NCBI GenBank assembly: GCA_001899205.1
Contig: MKVL01000032.1
Coordinates: 54,897 to 118,896, forward strand
DNA from: Mesorhizobium sp. 65-26
GTDB taxonomy: Bacteria; Pseudomonadota; Alphaproteobacteria; Rhizobiales; Rhizobiaceae
Direction of reading: 5' to 3'
DNA: 64,000 bases
Numbering within the stretch: position 1 is the stretch's first letter; each line of letters opens with the position of its first letter. Made by a program: the position numbers and the translations under genes. Below, piece after piece: positions 7,979-17,439 of this stretch. Below the pieces are notes generated by a model. That model saw nothing but the letters and a program-made list of their open reading frames with translations, made no database searches and had not been told where the DNA came from.

Positions 7979-8073
7979 GTCTTCATTCAGCCCTTGTTCC
8001 AGCACCCAGCCGCCCAATAGCACGCAACTCAAGGCAAGCGGCACCCTCGTCTGGTTGCCCATCCGGCGGTTCA

Positions 8074-8098
8074 AACGCGATCCGCCCATATTAGTTCC
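8074..8098 (-). promoter_or_regulatory. EcfG-type promoter of nepR-ecfG
   Basis: Minus strand GGAAC (8098-8094), 16-bp spacer, CGTT (8077-8074). It lies back to back with the phyR promoter; the two -35 elements are only 9 bp apart. Confidence 0.85.
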
Positions 8099-8107
8099 GT
8101 CAGCGCC

Positions 8108-8132
8108 GGAACTTTTTCGGAAAGACCGCGTT
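8108..8132 (+). promoter_or_regulatory. EcfG-type promoter of phyR
   Basis: GGAAC at 8108-8112, 16-bp spacer, CGTT at 8129-8132, about 75 bp before the phyR ATG. Confidence 0.85.
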
Positions 8133-8205
8133 TCAGGCTTCCGGGGCTTGCCAAAAGCCCGACCTTGACATCATTCCTAGCCGTCATCTGAGGGAGACGA
8201 CCAAT

Positions 8206-9000
8206 ATGAGCCTTTCAGCAACCATCGCGCCGCACCTGCCGTTCCTGCGCCGCTTCTCGCGTGCCGTTTCGGGATCGCAGGAGAGCGGCGACGCGCTGGT
8301 CGCAGCGATGCTCGAAGCCATTATCGCCGACGTCGACATCTTTCCGAAGGCATCCAGCGACCGGATCGCGCTCTACAAGGTCTTCGCCAAGCTCTTCACC
8401 GCGGTCGCCATCCGCGTGCCGCAGGAGCAGGCGCAGTCGGCCTGGGAGCAGCGCGCCGCCGCCAACCTGAACGCCATCGCCCCCAAGCCCCGCCAGGCGT
8501 TTCTTCTTGTCGCCGTGGAGGGCTTCAGCGAGGAGGAGGCCGCAGAGGTTCTCGATGTCGACGAGACGGAGTTTTCGGAACTGCTCGCCCAGGCGAGCGC
8601 CGAAATCTCCCGCCAGGTGGCCACCGACGTGCTGATCATCGAGGATGAGCCGCTCATCGCCATGGACATCGAGGAGATGGTCGAGAGCCTCGGCCACCGC
8701 GTCGTCGGGACGGCGCGCACCCACACGGAAGCGGTAGCGATGTTCGGCAAGACACGGCCGAAGATGGTGCTGGCCGACATCCAGCTCGCCGATGGCAGCT
8801 CCGGCATCGAGGCCGTCAACGAGATCCTGTCCTCGACCTCGGTGCCCGTTATCTTCATCACCGCGTTTCCCGAGCGGCTGCTGACGGGCGAACGCCCCGA
8901 GCCGGCCTTCCTGGTCACCAAGCCGTTCAACCCAGACATGGTCAAGGCACTGATCAGCCAGGCGCTTTTCTTCGACCGTCAGGCAAAGGCCGCCGCTTGA
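8206..9000 (+). CDS. phyR: General stress response anti-anti-sigma regulator PhyR
   Basis: The 264-residue protein has an N-terminal sigma-like domain (about 1-130, resembling ECF regions 2 and 4) and a C-terminal receiver (about 138-258). The receiver shows IIEDEPLIAMDIEEMVE, phosphoacceptor Asp in MVLADIQLADG, FITAFPE and TKPF. On phosphorylation the sigma-like part binds NepR and frees EcfG. AGGGAG lies 9 bp before the ATG. It is divergent from nepR-ecfG and carries its own EcfG promoter, giving positive feedback. It is the hub of the first 13 kb. Confidence 0.95.
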   Translation: MSLSATIAPHLPFLRRFSRAVSGSQESGDALVAAMLEAIIADVDIFPKASSDRIALYKVFAKLFTAVAIRVPQEQAQSAWEQRAAANLNAIAPKPRQAFLLVAVEGFSEEEAAEVLDVDETEFSELLAQASAEISRQVATDVLIIEDEPLIAMDIEEMVESLGHRVVGTARTHTEAVAMFGKTRPKMVLADIQLADGSSGIEAVNEILSSTSVPVIFITAFPERLLTGERPEPAFLVTKPFNPDMVKALISQALFFDRQAKAAA

Positions 9001-9071
9001 GCAAGCAGCATCGGGCATGACCTGTTTGCTCCGCCGGACGCAACGATAACCAGCGGACAGAGCGATACGCC

Positions 9072-9097
9072 CGCCACGCAACAAGAGATGCGTGGCG
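9072..9097 (+). terminator. Stem-loop behind phyR, possible terminator
   Basis: A perfect 9-bp stem (CGCCACGCA 9072-9080 with 9089-9097) and 8-nt loop lie about 70 bp after the phyR stop. No T tract follows, so it may be Rho-assisted or only a 3'-end stabiliser. The rest of 9001-9224 shows nothing else. Confidence 0.4.
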
Positions 9098-9224
9098 CCC
9101 GGGCGATGCGCTGGCGTTTCGGCGGTTTGACCGCGCCCGGAACGCGAGCCGGCAGCCCTCACCGCGCCTGCTGAAATTTCCCCATCGCGGGTCCGCTCGG
9201 GGATCGTCTTTTTCGGCAAATGAT

Positions 9225-9249
9225 GGAACAAACGGCGGCGCACCCCGTT
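9225..9249 (+). promoter_or_regulatory. EcfG-type promoter of the DUF1328 gene
   Basis: GGAAC at 9225-9229, 16-bp spacer, CGTT at 9246-9249, 27 bp before the ATG at 9277. Confidence 0.8.
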
Positions 9250-9276
9250 CCTAGTCACCATTCGAAGGAGAAGAAC

Positions 9277-9441
9277 ATGCTTTACTGGGCGCTCGTGTTT
9301 CTTGTCGTGGCCATTATTGCCGGAGCGCTTGGTTTCGGCGGTATCGCCGGTACATCCGCCGGCATAGCGCAGATATTGTTCTTCATCTTCCTCGCGTTCC
9401 TGGTCATTTCCCTCATCGCCGGTCTTTTCAAACGGGCATGA
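9277..9441 (+). CDS. DUF1328 small membrane protein (54 aa)
   Basis: The 54-residue product has two hydrophobic helices ([24 protein letters not shown] and [22 protein letters not shown]). The Gly-rich turn and the KRA ending fit the DUF1328 (YtjA-like) family, a very common small stress-associated membrane protein of proteobacteria with no known activity. AAGGAG lies 6 bp before the ATG, and a perfect EcfG promoter just upstream makes it a direct general-stress target. Confidence 0.88.
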   Translation: MLYWALVFLVVAIIAGALGFGGIAGTSAGIAQILFFIFLAFLVISLIAGLFKRA

Positions 9442-9652
9442 GGAACCAGGCGGCCATCAAGGCGAACACTGGAAGCCGCACCCCTCAAACGGTTTCCAGC
9501 CACCGCCGGGCGGTATCCCCCACGGGACGCCGTCCGGCGGACCGCTTTTGGGCCTTGCCTAGCAAGAGCCGGCAAACGGGATTCCGTTGCGCCGGCGCGA
9601 AACCCATTCCGCAGTGAGCCGTTTTGTCCAGGACGGACAACCGGATTGACCA

Positions 9653-10687
9653 ATGCGTTCCAGGGCCGGCGACAAAAGCAACAACCAAACCGGCGACGAG
9701 GTCATCGCCCTGCATCCGGCCGAGACCGGAATGCAGCTCGGCCGCGCCCTTCTCCACGCCTTGCACAATGCCGGCATCTCGGTCCTCTATCAGGACCGGT
9801 CGCTAAGGACCGTGTGGGCTCGAAACATGCGCGCGCCATGGGCCAGCGACGGCATGGACAGCGACGGTATCCTGCCCGCCTCGCAGGCCGAGCGGATCGA
9901 TGTGGCCAAGCGCGCCGTGATCACCTCCGGCAATCCGGAGCGGCTTGAGATCAGCGTCCCGGTCGAGGAAGGGGTTCGCTGGTTTCAGGTGTGGATTGAT
10001 GCCGACCGTGCAGAAGGCGGCGTGGTGCAGGGCGTGGTCACCACGATGGTCGAGACCACCGAGCAGAAACGCCGCGAGCAGACGCTGAGAACGCTTCTGC
10101 GCGAGGTCAGCCGTCGCTCCAAGAACCTGCTGGCGATCATCCAGAGCATTGCCACGCAGACCGGACGCTACTCCGACGGGATCGGCGATTTCCTGACCCG
10201 TTTCAGGGGCCGCCTGCAATCGCTGGCATCCTCCCAGGATCTGGTGACCTCGTCCAACTGGAGAGGGGCCGCGTTACGCGAACTGGTCGCCGGGCAGGTT
10301 GGCCGCTATGGCGCCGATCCCGCGCACAGCCTGCGCTTCCATGGTCCCAATCCATATCTCAATCCCAACGCGGCCCTGCATATCGGCCTGGCCATGCACG
10401 AGCTTGCCGTCAATTCGGTGAGCTATGGAGCGCTGTCGAAACAGGACGGTTTCGTCGAGGTAACTGCCAAGCTTACGGCCACCGCCTCCGGGGAAACGTC
10501 GCTGTCGCTTGTCTGGGCCGAGAAGGTCGATGCCCATGCCGCCGGCGCTGGCCCCAAACGCTTTGGCAGCGTCGCGCTCGAACGCGTCGTTCCGGCCTCC
10601 CTGAACGGCACCTCGACGCTCGAGATTTCCGATGGGCGCCTCGAATACCGGCTCGTTGTCCCGCACGGCAATTTCGAGACGGATTGA
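9653..10687 (+). CDS. HWE-family kinase-like protein lacking the phosphoacceptor His
   Basis: The 344-residue cytoplasmic protein has a PAS-like N-terminal part (about 30-140, ending VETTEQKRREQ) and an HWE-type kinase region. The H-box reads LREVSRRSKNLLAIIQSIATQTG; family members have EVSHRSKNLL here, so the phosphoacceptor His is replaced by Arg (CGT, one transition from CAT). The N-box MHELAVNSVSYGALS and the later FGSVAL segment are kept, so nucleotide binding may persist. It cannot autophosphorylate normally and may act as a regulatory pseudokinase or by heterodimerising with the neighbouring kinases. It sits downstream of the DUF1328 gene. A near EcfG match at 9442 has CGAA instead of CGTT and is not counted. 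Confidence 0.8.
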   Translation: MRSRAGDKSNNQTGDEVIALHPAETGMQLGRALLHALHNAGISVLYQDRSLRTVWARNMRAPWASDGMDSDGILPASQAERIDVAKRAVITSGNPERLEISVPVEEGVRWFQVWIDADRAEGGVVQGVVTTMVETTEQKRREQTLRTLLREVSRRSKNLLAIIQSIATQTGRYSDGIGDFLTRFRGRLQSLASSQDLVTSSNWRGAALRELVAGQVGRYGADPAHSLRFHGPNPYLNPNAALHIGLAMHELAVNSVSYGALSKQDGFVEVTAKLTATASGETSLSLVWAEKVDAHAAGAGPKRFGSVALERVVPASLNGTSTLEISDGRLEYRLVVPHGNFETD

Positions 10688-10806
10688 ATGCCGGCGGCGC
10701 TCATTAACCGGCTATTCACCATAAAGTCGCAAGCTGCCTTTCCCATAGGACTGCTGCGGTCAGCCGACGCCGGACATTCGGTGGCACGATCCAGCAAGAT
10801 GGGAGA

Positions 10807-10986
10807 ATGGCCTTGACAGTTGCCGACATGAACCGATTGGAAGAAGCCGCCCGCCTCTGCATGGGTGGTGTCCAGGACGCGGAAGCGACAACGACGACCT
10901 CTCCCCCGGCTCGCCCGTTCGCCCGCCCTGCCTTTGTTGTGGTCGGCCTGCTCCTGGTGCTGGCGGCCGGCTATCATCTGCTCTGA
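10807..10986 (+). CDS. Possible small membrane protein (59 aa)
   Basis: A 60-codon frame gives a polar N-terminal half (MALTVADMNRLEEAARLCMGG) and a C-terminal hydrophobic helix (PAFVVVGLLLVLAAGYHLL). The design of a short helix plus tail anchor is plausible and codon use fits. However, the ribosome-binding site is poor: GGGAG lies too close to the ATG at 10807, and the alternative ATG 10828 has none. No promoter match is seen. It may be expressed from the upstream kinase gene, 119 bp away. Confidence 0.4.
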   Translation: MALTVADMNRLEEAARLCMGGVQDAEATTTTSPPARPFARPAFVVVGLLLVLAAGYHLL

Positions 10987-11024
10987 ACGGCATTCCCCCT
11001 GACCGCGCGCCCCTGAGGCGCGAC

Positions 11025-11050
11025 GGAACCCTTGGCATGGCTGCTCCGTT
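11025..11050 (+). promoter_or_regulatory. EcfG-type promoter of the gene at 11073
   Basis: GGAAC at 11025-11029, 17-bp spacer, CGTT at 11047-11050, 23 bp before the ATG at 11073. It overlaps the earlier in-frame ATG at 11037, which therefore cannot be the main start. Confidence 0.72.
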
Positions 11051-11072
11051 ATTAGGCCGGAGGATCGCCGCC

Positions 11073-11399
11073 ATGGAACACATAGTAGCCTTGCTGCTTG
11101 TCATCGGCTGTTCGAGCGATATGACTGACTGCCGCGAACTGTCCGTTCCCGTGAGTGTCTTCGAAACGGCGGCCGCCTGCACGGCAGAACGTCCCTTCGC
11201 GATGGGCGACGTGCAGGGCAAGGCACAGTACATTGTCGCCAAATGCCTTCCCGTCGATCCGGCTCTTGAAGACGACTACGACACCATCGCCTGGAACGTG
11301 CGTCCGGACGGCACGCTCGACGCATCGCTGGAAGTTTCCGGCGTCATGGTGGCCTCCAGCAGCTTGCGTCCTTCGAAAGACTATCTTAGCCAAGAGTAG
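11073..11399 (+). CDS. Small Cys-containing, probably secreted, hypothetical protein
   Basis: The 108-residue product starts with a short hydrophobic segment (MEHIVALLLVIGC) that may be a signal peptide or lipoprotein signal. Four cysteines follow or overlap it (C13, C21, C33 and C55), enough for disulfides in the periplasm. No domain is recognised. GGAGG lies 9 bp upstream of the ATG and an EcfG promoter directly precedes it, so general-stress control is likely. Similar small exported proteins are common hypotheticals in rhizobia. Confidence 0.68.
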   Translation: MEHIVALLLVIGCSSDMTDCRELSVPVSVFETAAACTAERPFAMGDVQGKAQYIVAKCLPVDPALEDDYDTIAWNVRPDGTLDASLEVSGVMVASSSLRPSKDYLSQE

Positions 11400-11485
11400 A
11401 TTCGAGCGGCGAAGATCAAAATTTCGTGTTAGGTAGCCGTCGGAGCCGATTTTATAAGTGAGGACACAAAGTGAGGAGTGACTCC

Positions 11486-11731
11486 ATGCGGAAGATGATT
11501 ATTGCCATGGTCGCGGTTGTCGCGGTCAGCGGCTGCACGACCACCGAGAAGGATGTCGGCGTGGGCGCCGGTGTCGGCGCGGTGGCCGGTGGCCTGATCG
11601 GCGGCACCAAGGGCGCGCTGATCGGCGCGGCCGTCGGCGCTGGCTCGGGCCTGCTGGTCCGCAACCTGCGCAACGGCTACTGCGAATATCGTGACCATCG
11701 CGGCCGCATCTACAGGGCGCGCTGCAACTAA
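11486..11731 (+). CDS. Glycine-zipper outer-membrane lipoprotein
   Basis: The 81-residue product has a lipoprotein signal (MRKMIIAMVAVVAVSGC, lipobox VSGC). A glycine-zipper hairpin follows (GVGAGVGAVAGGLIGGTKGALIGAAVGAGSG), as in the SlyB/YMGG-type and 17-kDa antigen families, and a short C-terminus with two Cys. It is expected at the inner face of the outer membrane. The start is ATG 11486 with GGAG 8 bp upstream; the earlier GTG at 11471 would bury the signal peptide. No EcfG promoter is seen. A strong terminator follows. Confidence 0.82.
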   Translation: MRKMIIAMVAVVAVSGCTTTEKDVGVGAGVGAVAGGLIGGTKGALIGAAVGAGSGLLVRNLRNGYCEYRDHRGRIYRARCN

Positions 11732-11753
11732 TTCGGGGCGACACCGAATGTTG

Positions 11754-11790
11754 ATCCGGAGGTCGGCCCGCCCGACCTCCGGATTTTTCT
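11754..11790 (+). terminator. Intrinsic terminator of the glycine-zipper lipoprotein gene
   Basis: A perfect 13-bp stem (11754-11766 with 11772-11784) is followed by a run of T at 11784-11788. It separates this gene from the convergent CHASE-domain kinase. Confidence 0.85.
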
Positions 11791-11846
11791 GGCCGGCCTT
11801 CATGGTCCGAGAAGCCATCGCGATCACGGTGGACCCGCGAGCGGGT

Positions 11847-13511
11847 TCAGGCCGTCAGCGGAATTCTGATTTCCACCTTCAAGCCGTTCGACTGGAAGTC
11901 GCGCCTTATCGTGCCGCGCAGCTCGCGCGTGACGTTGAGGTCGATCAGCTTCGTGCCGAAACCGGTCTTGGACGGCACGTCCACCTTCTTCTGACCGGCC
12001 TCGAGCCAGTTGAGCACGAGAATGCGATCCCGTCCCCGCCCCTCGACTTTCCAGTCGACTTTTAAGGCGCCGACGGAGCTGCCCGCCTCGCCATATTTGA
12101 GGGCGTTGGTCGCCAGTTCATGGAAGGTCAGGCCGAGCGCCTGCGTCGTCGTCTCGTCGAGCAGCACTTCGGGTCCCGAAAGCAGTTCCTCCGGCAGTTC
12201 CTTGCCGAACACCTGGCCAAGCTCGATGCGCAGCAGATCGCCGAGATCGGCCTTCTGCCAGCGCGAGCGGGTCAGCATGTCCTGAGACGCGGCCATTGCC
12301 TGCAGGCGCGCCGAGAACGACGCCGAGAATTCATTGACGTCGGTGGCGCGCGAGGCCGTCTGCCGCGCGATCGCCAGAACCCTGGTGATGGAGTTCTTGA
12401 TGCGATGCTTCATCTCCTGAAGCATCAGCTCCTTTTCCATCAGGCTCTTTTCCGTCGTCTCGTGCAGTTGCGAAACCGCGTCGTAGGCGCGCTCCTGATA
12501 GCGGGCGACAAGCGCGATAGCGCCAGCGAGCAGCAGCCCGAACAGTCCGAGCATGACCGGGATGGCGCGCGAGGACGGCGGCTGGAAAGCGCTGGTCGGC
12601 CGGAACTGCACGGTCCACAGTCGGCCGGCCACGACGATCTTGCGGGTGACGAGCAGCCTGTCGCCGAAGATCGAAGCGGGCGGCGTTTCCGATTTGAAGA
12701 GCAGGTTGTCGGCCTTTACCTCGCCATCGTAGATCTCGGTGTTGACCGGCAGCACCGGCGCCCGGCTGAGCGCGACCTGGAACAGATCGGTGGCGCGGAA
12801 GGCGGCATAGAGGAAGCCGGCGGTCGAGGAGCGGGACGCGTTGATCACCTCCGGTGCCGTCTCGATATTGAGCCGGACGAAGACGAGGAAGCCGGTGAAG
12901 GTCTGCGCCGCGCCCGTGCCCTGTCCGAGCTGCACGAGGCCGCTGGCGTGTTGCTGGTCGTCGCGCATCGCCTTTTCCAGCGCGTCGCGTCGCACCGGAT
13001 CGGCGAACATGTCGTAACCGATGCTGCCCTGGTTGGATGGGTCGAGCGGTTCGAACAGCACGATCGGCGCGCGCCAGGGCTGCGTCGTGTCCGGATAGAT
13101 CGACCGGCTGAAGCCATGGTCATGCAGGATGTCGCGTTCGACGGCGGCCTCGTCGCCGGTCTTCACCAGCCTGAGAAAACCGATGCCGCGCAGCCCGGCA
13201 AAATTGCCATCGACGTCAAGCGCGTTGAAGAAGGCCTTGAACTCGTTCTGCGAGATGTCGCCATTGCGGGCGTCGAACAGCGCCTGGGTCGACCGCAACA
13301 GCGACAGATGCAGGTCGATCCTGCTCTCGATCCGGTTGAGCGCGTCGTCCGCCGTCGCCTCGAACTTGATGCGCGATGCTTCCTGCGTGGCGAAATAGGC
13401 GAAGCCCGCCATCGTCAGGCTGATCAGCGCGACGGCGATAAAGGCCACGATGGGGAAGAACTTCTTCAACGGACGATGCGGTCTCTCGACTGTTCGGCCC
13501 TTTATGGGCAA
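11847..13511 (-). CDS. CHASE-domain HWE/HRXXN membrane sensor histidine kinase
   Basis: The 554-residue protein has a membrane helix near 19-40 and a periplasmic CHASE domain (about 70-275; FLRLV, YDMFADPVRRDALEKA). A second helix lies near 315-338, and a cytoplasmic HWE kinase region (about 360-554) follows. The H-box LQEMKHRIKNSITRVLAIARQ carries the His in an H-R-x-x-N context, with N-box FHELATNALKYG and a terminal GFGTKLI segment. CHASE domains sense small extracellular ligands. The only plausible start is TTG 13511, without a strong ribosome-binding site. With the GAF-PAS kinase it is a candidate input to the PhyR pathway. It converges with the lipoprotein gene. Confidence 0.85.
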   Translation of the reverse strand: MPIKGRTVERPHRPLKKFFPIVAFIAVALISLTMAGFAYFATQEASRIKFEATADDALNRIESRIDLHLSLLRSTQALFDARNGDISQNEFKAFFNALDVDGNFAGLRGIGFLRLVKTGDEAAVERDILHDHGFSRSIYPDTTQPWRAPIVLFEPLDPSNQGSIGYDMFADPVRRDALEKAMRDDQQHASGLVQLGQGTGAAQTFTGFLVFVRLNIETAPEVINASRSSTAGFLYAAFRATDLFQVALSRAPVLPVNTEIYDGEVKADNLLFKSETPPASIFGDRLLVTRKIVVAGRLWTVQFRPTSAFQPPSSRAIPVMLGLFGLLLAGAIALVARYQERAYDAVSQLHETTEKSLMEKELMLQEMKHRIKNSITRVLAIARQTASRATDVNEFSASFSARLQAMAASQDMLTRSRWQKADLGDLLRIELGQVFGKELPEELLSGPEVLLDETTTQALGLTFHELATNALKYGEAGSSVGALKVDWKVEGRGRDRILVLNWLEAGQKKVDVPSKTGFGTKLIDLNVTRELRGTIRRDFQSNGLKVEIRIPLTA

Positions 13512-13614
13512 GTCGCGCCGTCAACACAATGCCGCGGCCGCGTCGTCGTCCCCATTGGCGCAGCGCATGCCCCGCAACTGGCGTACCCCGTTGAGAGGTC
13601 GGTGGTCCGCCGGC

Positions 13615-14430
<816 letters not shown>

Positions 14431-14441
14431 GATCGTTCTCC

Positions 14442-15794
14442 TCACACCCGCTTGCGATAGACGGTGTCGAGCCACACCGCGACGACCAGCACCGCGCCGA
14501 CGACGATGCTCTGCAGCGGTGAGTCGACGCCGAGCAGCACCATGCCGGACTGCAGCGACTGCATCAGCAGCGCGCCAAGCATGGCACCGATGATGGTGCC
14601 TGAGCCGCCTGCCAGTGAGGTACCGCCGATGACGGCGGCGGCGATGACGAGCAACTCGTCCAGCGTGCCGAGCGCATTGGTCGATGCGTTCTGCCTGGCC
14701 GATGAGATCGCCGCCGCTATCGTCGCCAGCACGCCCATGATCATGAACACCTTCATGGTGATCCAGCGCGTGTTGATACCGGCAAGATTGGCGGCCTCGG
14801 GATTGCCGCCGATGGCGAAGACATAGCGGCCGAAGCGCGTGCGGTTGGTGATGAAGGTCATGATGATGCCGACGGCCACCGCCATCAGCACCGGAATGGC
14901 GATGCCGTGCGCGATGAACAGGCCGCCTTCGGGAACGGTAATGTTGTTGGCCGCCGCGTATCTGTTCACGATGCCGACAGGCCAGGGATAGGAGTTGGCC
15001 AGCCACACGGCGCCGAGGATGACGGCGCAGGTGATGCAGCCCATCAGCACCTCGGCCCAGATCGGCCGCAGCGGGAAGCGGAAGCGCTTGCGCTGGACGC
15101 GGCCGTTGAACAGCATGAACACCACCGCCAGGCAGCCGGCTATGCCGACGATCCAGCTCCATGTGGCGCCGATGGAGCCTGCCGGGCCACCGCCCATGAG
15201 CTGGAAGGTGGCGTCCAGCGGCGCCACCGTCTGGCCGCTGGTGATCCACCAGGCGGCGCCGCGCCACACCAGAAGGCCGCCGAGCGTGACGATGAAGGCC
15301 GGCACCTCGAGATAGGCGATGATGAAGCCCTGGAAGGCGCCGATCAACAGGCCGAGCGCCAGGCCGATGACCAGCGCGAGAACCCATATCCACGGATTGC
15401 CGAGTTCGAGACCGACGAAGCGCACCAGGAAATGCACCTGCGCGAAGCCCATCACCATGCCGATCACGCCCTCAGCCGAACCGACGGACAGGTCGATGTT
15501 GCGCATCACGATGACCAGCACCATGCCCGCCGCCATGATGGCCACGGCGGACGTCTGCACCGAGAGATTCCACAGATTGCGTGGCGTCAGGAACGTGCGG
15601 CTGTCGAAATCGAACGGATTGACGCCCAGCCGCGTGCTGGAGATGAGGTGCAGCCCGATCCAGATGACCAGCAGCGCGCCGATCATGCCCAGCATGCGGG
15701 GGTCGATCTCCGTTGCCTTGAGGAACCGGGCGACGGCGCCGAGCTCGGATGCTCGCGCGATGTCGGCCTGCGGGTTGGATGCCGTGTCGGTCAT
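14442..15794 (-). CDS. xylH: Sugar ABC transporter permease (xylose type)
   Basis: The 450-residue inner-membrane permease has about 10-12 hydrophobic segments and the BPD_transp_2 landmarks NIDLSVGS near residue 100 and the late loop [16 protein letters not shown]. The length matches XylH (~390-450) rather than RbsC (~320). It forms the channel for the substrate delivered by the binding protein at 16039-17079. It is cotranscribed with xylG and lies 245 bp behind xylF, with a strong hairpin between. Confidence 0.88.
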   Translation of the reverse strand: MTDTASNPQADIARASELGAVARFLKATEIDPRMLGMIGALLVIWIGLHLISSTRLGVNPFDFDSRTFLTPRNLWNLSVQTSAVAIMAAGMVLVIVMRNIDLSVGSAEGVIGMVMGFAQVHFLVRFVGLELGNPWIWVLALVIGLALGLLIGAFQGFIIAYLEVPAFIVTLGGLLVWRGAAWWITSGQTVAPLDATFQLMGGGPAGSIGATWSWIVGIAGCLAVVFMLFNGRVQRKRFRFPLRPIWAEVLMGCITCAVILGAVWLANSYPWPVGIVNRYAAANNITVPEGGLFIAHGIAIPVLMAVAVGIIMTFITNRTRFGRYVFAIGGNPEAANLAGINTRWITMKVFMIMGVLATIAAAISSARQNASTNALGTLDELLVIAAAVIGGTSLAGGSGTIIGAMLGALLMQSLQSGMVLLGVDSPLQSIVVGAVLVVAVWLDTVYRKRV

Positions 15795-15984
15795 GATTTC
15801 CTCCCACCGGTCGCCGTCTGACGCGGGTTCCGGGACACGATGCTATTTGCTTTCCCGGCTCATTTGAAGCCGGAAGCTCCGAGCATTTTGCGGCCAGACG
15901 ACGAACTCCGGCATCGCAGAAATGCGGTTAGGTCAAACAGATGCGAAGACGCCCGATACCACCCCGGGCAGCCGCTTCTTGGAA

Positions 15985-16014
15985 AAACGCCGCGGCTTTG
16001 GGGCCGCGGCGTTT
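15985..16014 (-). terminator. Hairpin between xylF and xylH (attenuating terminator)
   Basis: A perfect 12-bp stem (15985-15996 with 16003-16014) with a 6-nt loop, followed on the minus strand by a T run (complement of A at 15983-15987). It should stop most transcripts after xylF and stabilise its 3' end, giving more binding protein than permease. Nothing else is evident in 15795-15984. Confidence 0.75.
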
Positions 16015-16038
16015 GTCTCTGAACGATGTCGGCCTGGC

Positions 16039-17079
16039 TTACTTGCAGGCGTCGACGCTGCCTGCCGGAACGCCGGCGCAGACTTCGTCCTTCTTGATCC
16101 AGCCTGCGTCGATGACGAGGTTGAGGTTGGCCTTGGTGATCGCGATCGGGGTCAGGAACAGCGACTTGACGGTGTTGCCGCCCGGCGTCGTGAAGTCCTT
16201 GACGCCGGCAATGTCGGTCATCTTCTTGCCGCCAGCCAGTTGCGAGGCGATCTCGGCGGCGTTCTTGCCGAGTTCGCGCGCGTCCTTCCACACCGAGACG
16301 GTCTGGGTGCCGAGCGCGATGCGGTTCAGCGCGGCATGGTCGCCGTCCTGGCCCGACACCGGAACGCTGCCGGCAAGACCCTGCGCCGTCAGCGCCGCGA
16401 CGACGCCGCCGGCGGTGCCGTCATTGGCCGCCACGACCGCATCGACCTTGTTGTCGTTGGCGGTCAGGAACTGCTCCATGTTCTTCTGCGCGTTGGCCGG
16501 CAGCCAGCCATCGGTGTAGGCCTCGCCGACATTCTTGATCTTGCCGCCGTCGATGGCGGCCTTGAGCACTTCCATCGAACCGGCGAACAGGAAGTCGGCG
16601 TTCGGGTCGGAGCTGGACCCCTTGATGAAGACGTAGTTGCCTTCCGGCTTCACCTTGAACACTTCGCGGGCCTGCATCCGGCCCACTTCCTTGTTGTCGA
16701 AGGTGAGGTAGAAGACGTCCTTGTTCTCGATCAGGCGGTCATAACCGACGACCGGGATACCTTCGTCCAGCGCCTTCTGCACCGCCGGGCCGATGGCCGA
16801 GGCATCCTGCGCCAGGATGATGAGCGCGTTGGCACCCTGCGAGATCAGGCTTTCGACGTCGGTGAGCTGCTTGCCGGGATTGGACTGCGCGTCGGCGGAA
16901 ATATACTTGTCGCCAGCGGCCTCGATCGCCTTCTTCATGGCGGCCTCATCGGTCTTCCAGCGTTCTTCCTGGAAGTTCGACCAGGAAACGCCGATGACCT
17001 TGTCCTTCGCCTGCGCGACCGACGCGAGCGTCAGCGACATGGCGACACCCGCCAGGATGGCGGTTGCGAATCTCTTCAT
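16039..17079 (-). CDS. xylF: Periplasmic D-xylose-type sugar-binding protein
   Basis: The 346-residue protein has a clear signal peptide ([24 protein letters not shown]). The mature part closely follows E. coli XylF by eye, with [63 protein letters not shown] and [19 protein letters not shown]. It captures xylose in the periplasm for XylHG. It is the first gene of the operon and is divergent from the ROK repressor. It ends with two Cys ([15 protein letters not shown]), which could form a disulfide and are not usual in E. coli XylF. Confidence 0.9.
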   Translation of the reverse strand: MKRFATAILAGVAMSLTLASVAQAKDKVIGVSWSNFQEERWKTDEAAMKKAIEAAGDKYISADAQSNPGKQLTDVESLISQGANALIILAQDASAIGPAVQKALDEGIPVVGYDRLIENKDVFYLTFDNKEVGRMQAREVFKVKPEGNYVFIKGSSSDPNADFLFAGSMEVLKAAIDGGKIKNVGEAYTDGWLPANAQKNMEQFLTANDNKVDAVVAANDGTAGGVVAALTAQGLAGSVPVSGQDGDHAALNRIALGTQTVSVWKDARELGKNAAEIASQLAGGKKMTDIAGVKDFTTPGGNTVKSLFLTPIAITKANLNLVIDAGWIKKDEVCAGVPAGSVDACK

Positions 17080-17276
17080 GTTATCCTCCCTGCGCCGCGT
17101 ATGGCGCTACCAAACTGACCCGAAGGGCCGGCACAGAAGCTCTTTTTTTCGAGCCTCAAAAAAATCCTGATGCAAGCCGGCGGCGCTGTCAACATCGATT
17201 CTGATGGAATTTGATGCCGCTGCTAATTTTTTTCGGGACCCGGAATAAATAATGACAGTCCGGGACGCTTCTGCCA

Positions 17277-17287
17277 GTATTTAATAC
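17277..17287. promoter_or_regulatory. Short AT palindrome in the xylF/ROK intergenic region
   Basis: The 360-bp region 17080-17439 separates xylF from the divergent ROK regulator. It is AT-rich around 17140-17290 and contains GTATT-T-AATAC, a perfect 11-bp palindrome. Such a site could be the operator of the adjacent repressor. No other gene is supported in the interval. The assignment is a guess from position and symmetry. Confidence 0.35.
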
Positions 17288-17439
17288 CGCACGAGCCTTT
17301 GAGATCGGAATCGATTTTTCGCGAGGATCATGCGCAAGATCGTGGCGTTGCAGCGGCACAGCGACTTCGGGAGGGGGGCGCGGCACTGCAGGAGCCGCCT
17401 GGCCGTCGAGGCCGTGGCGGCCGGGAGGATTTGGAATTC

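Noticed and set aside
9442..9466. Further EcfG promoter before the HWE pseudokinase
   Set aside because: GGAAC is present and the spacing is 16, but the -10 reads CGAA, not CGTT.
14431..15393. N-terminal extension of the xylG frame across xylH
   Set aside because: It is an Arg-rich shadow of the permease gene; ATG 14430 has a good ribosome-binding site.
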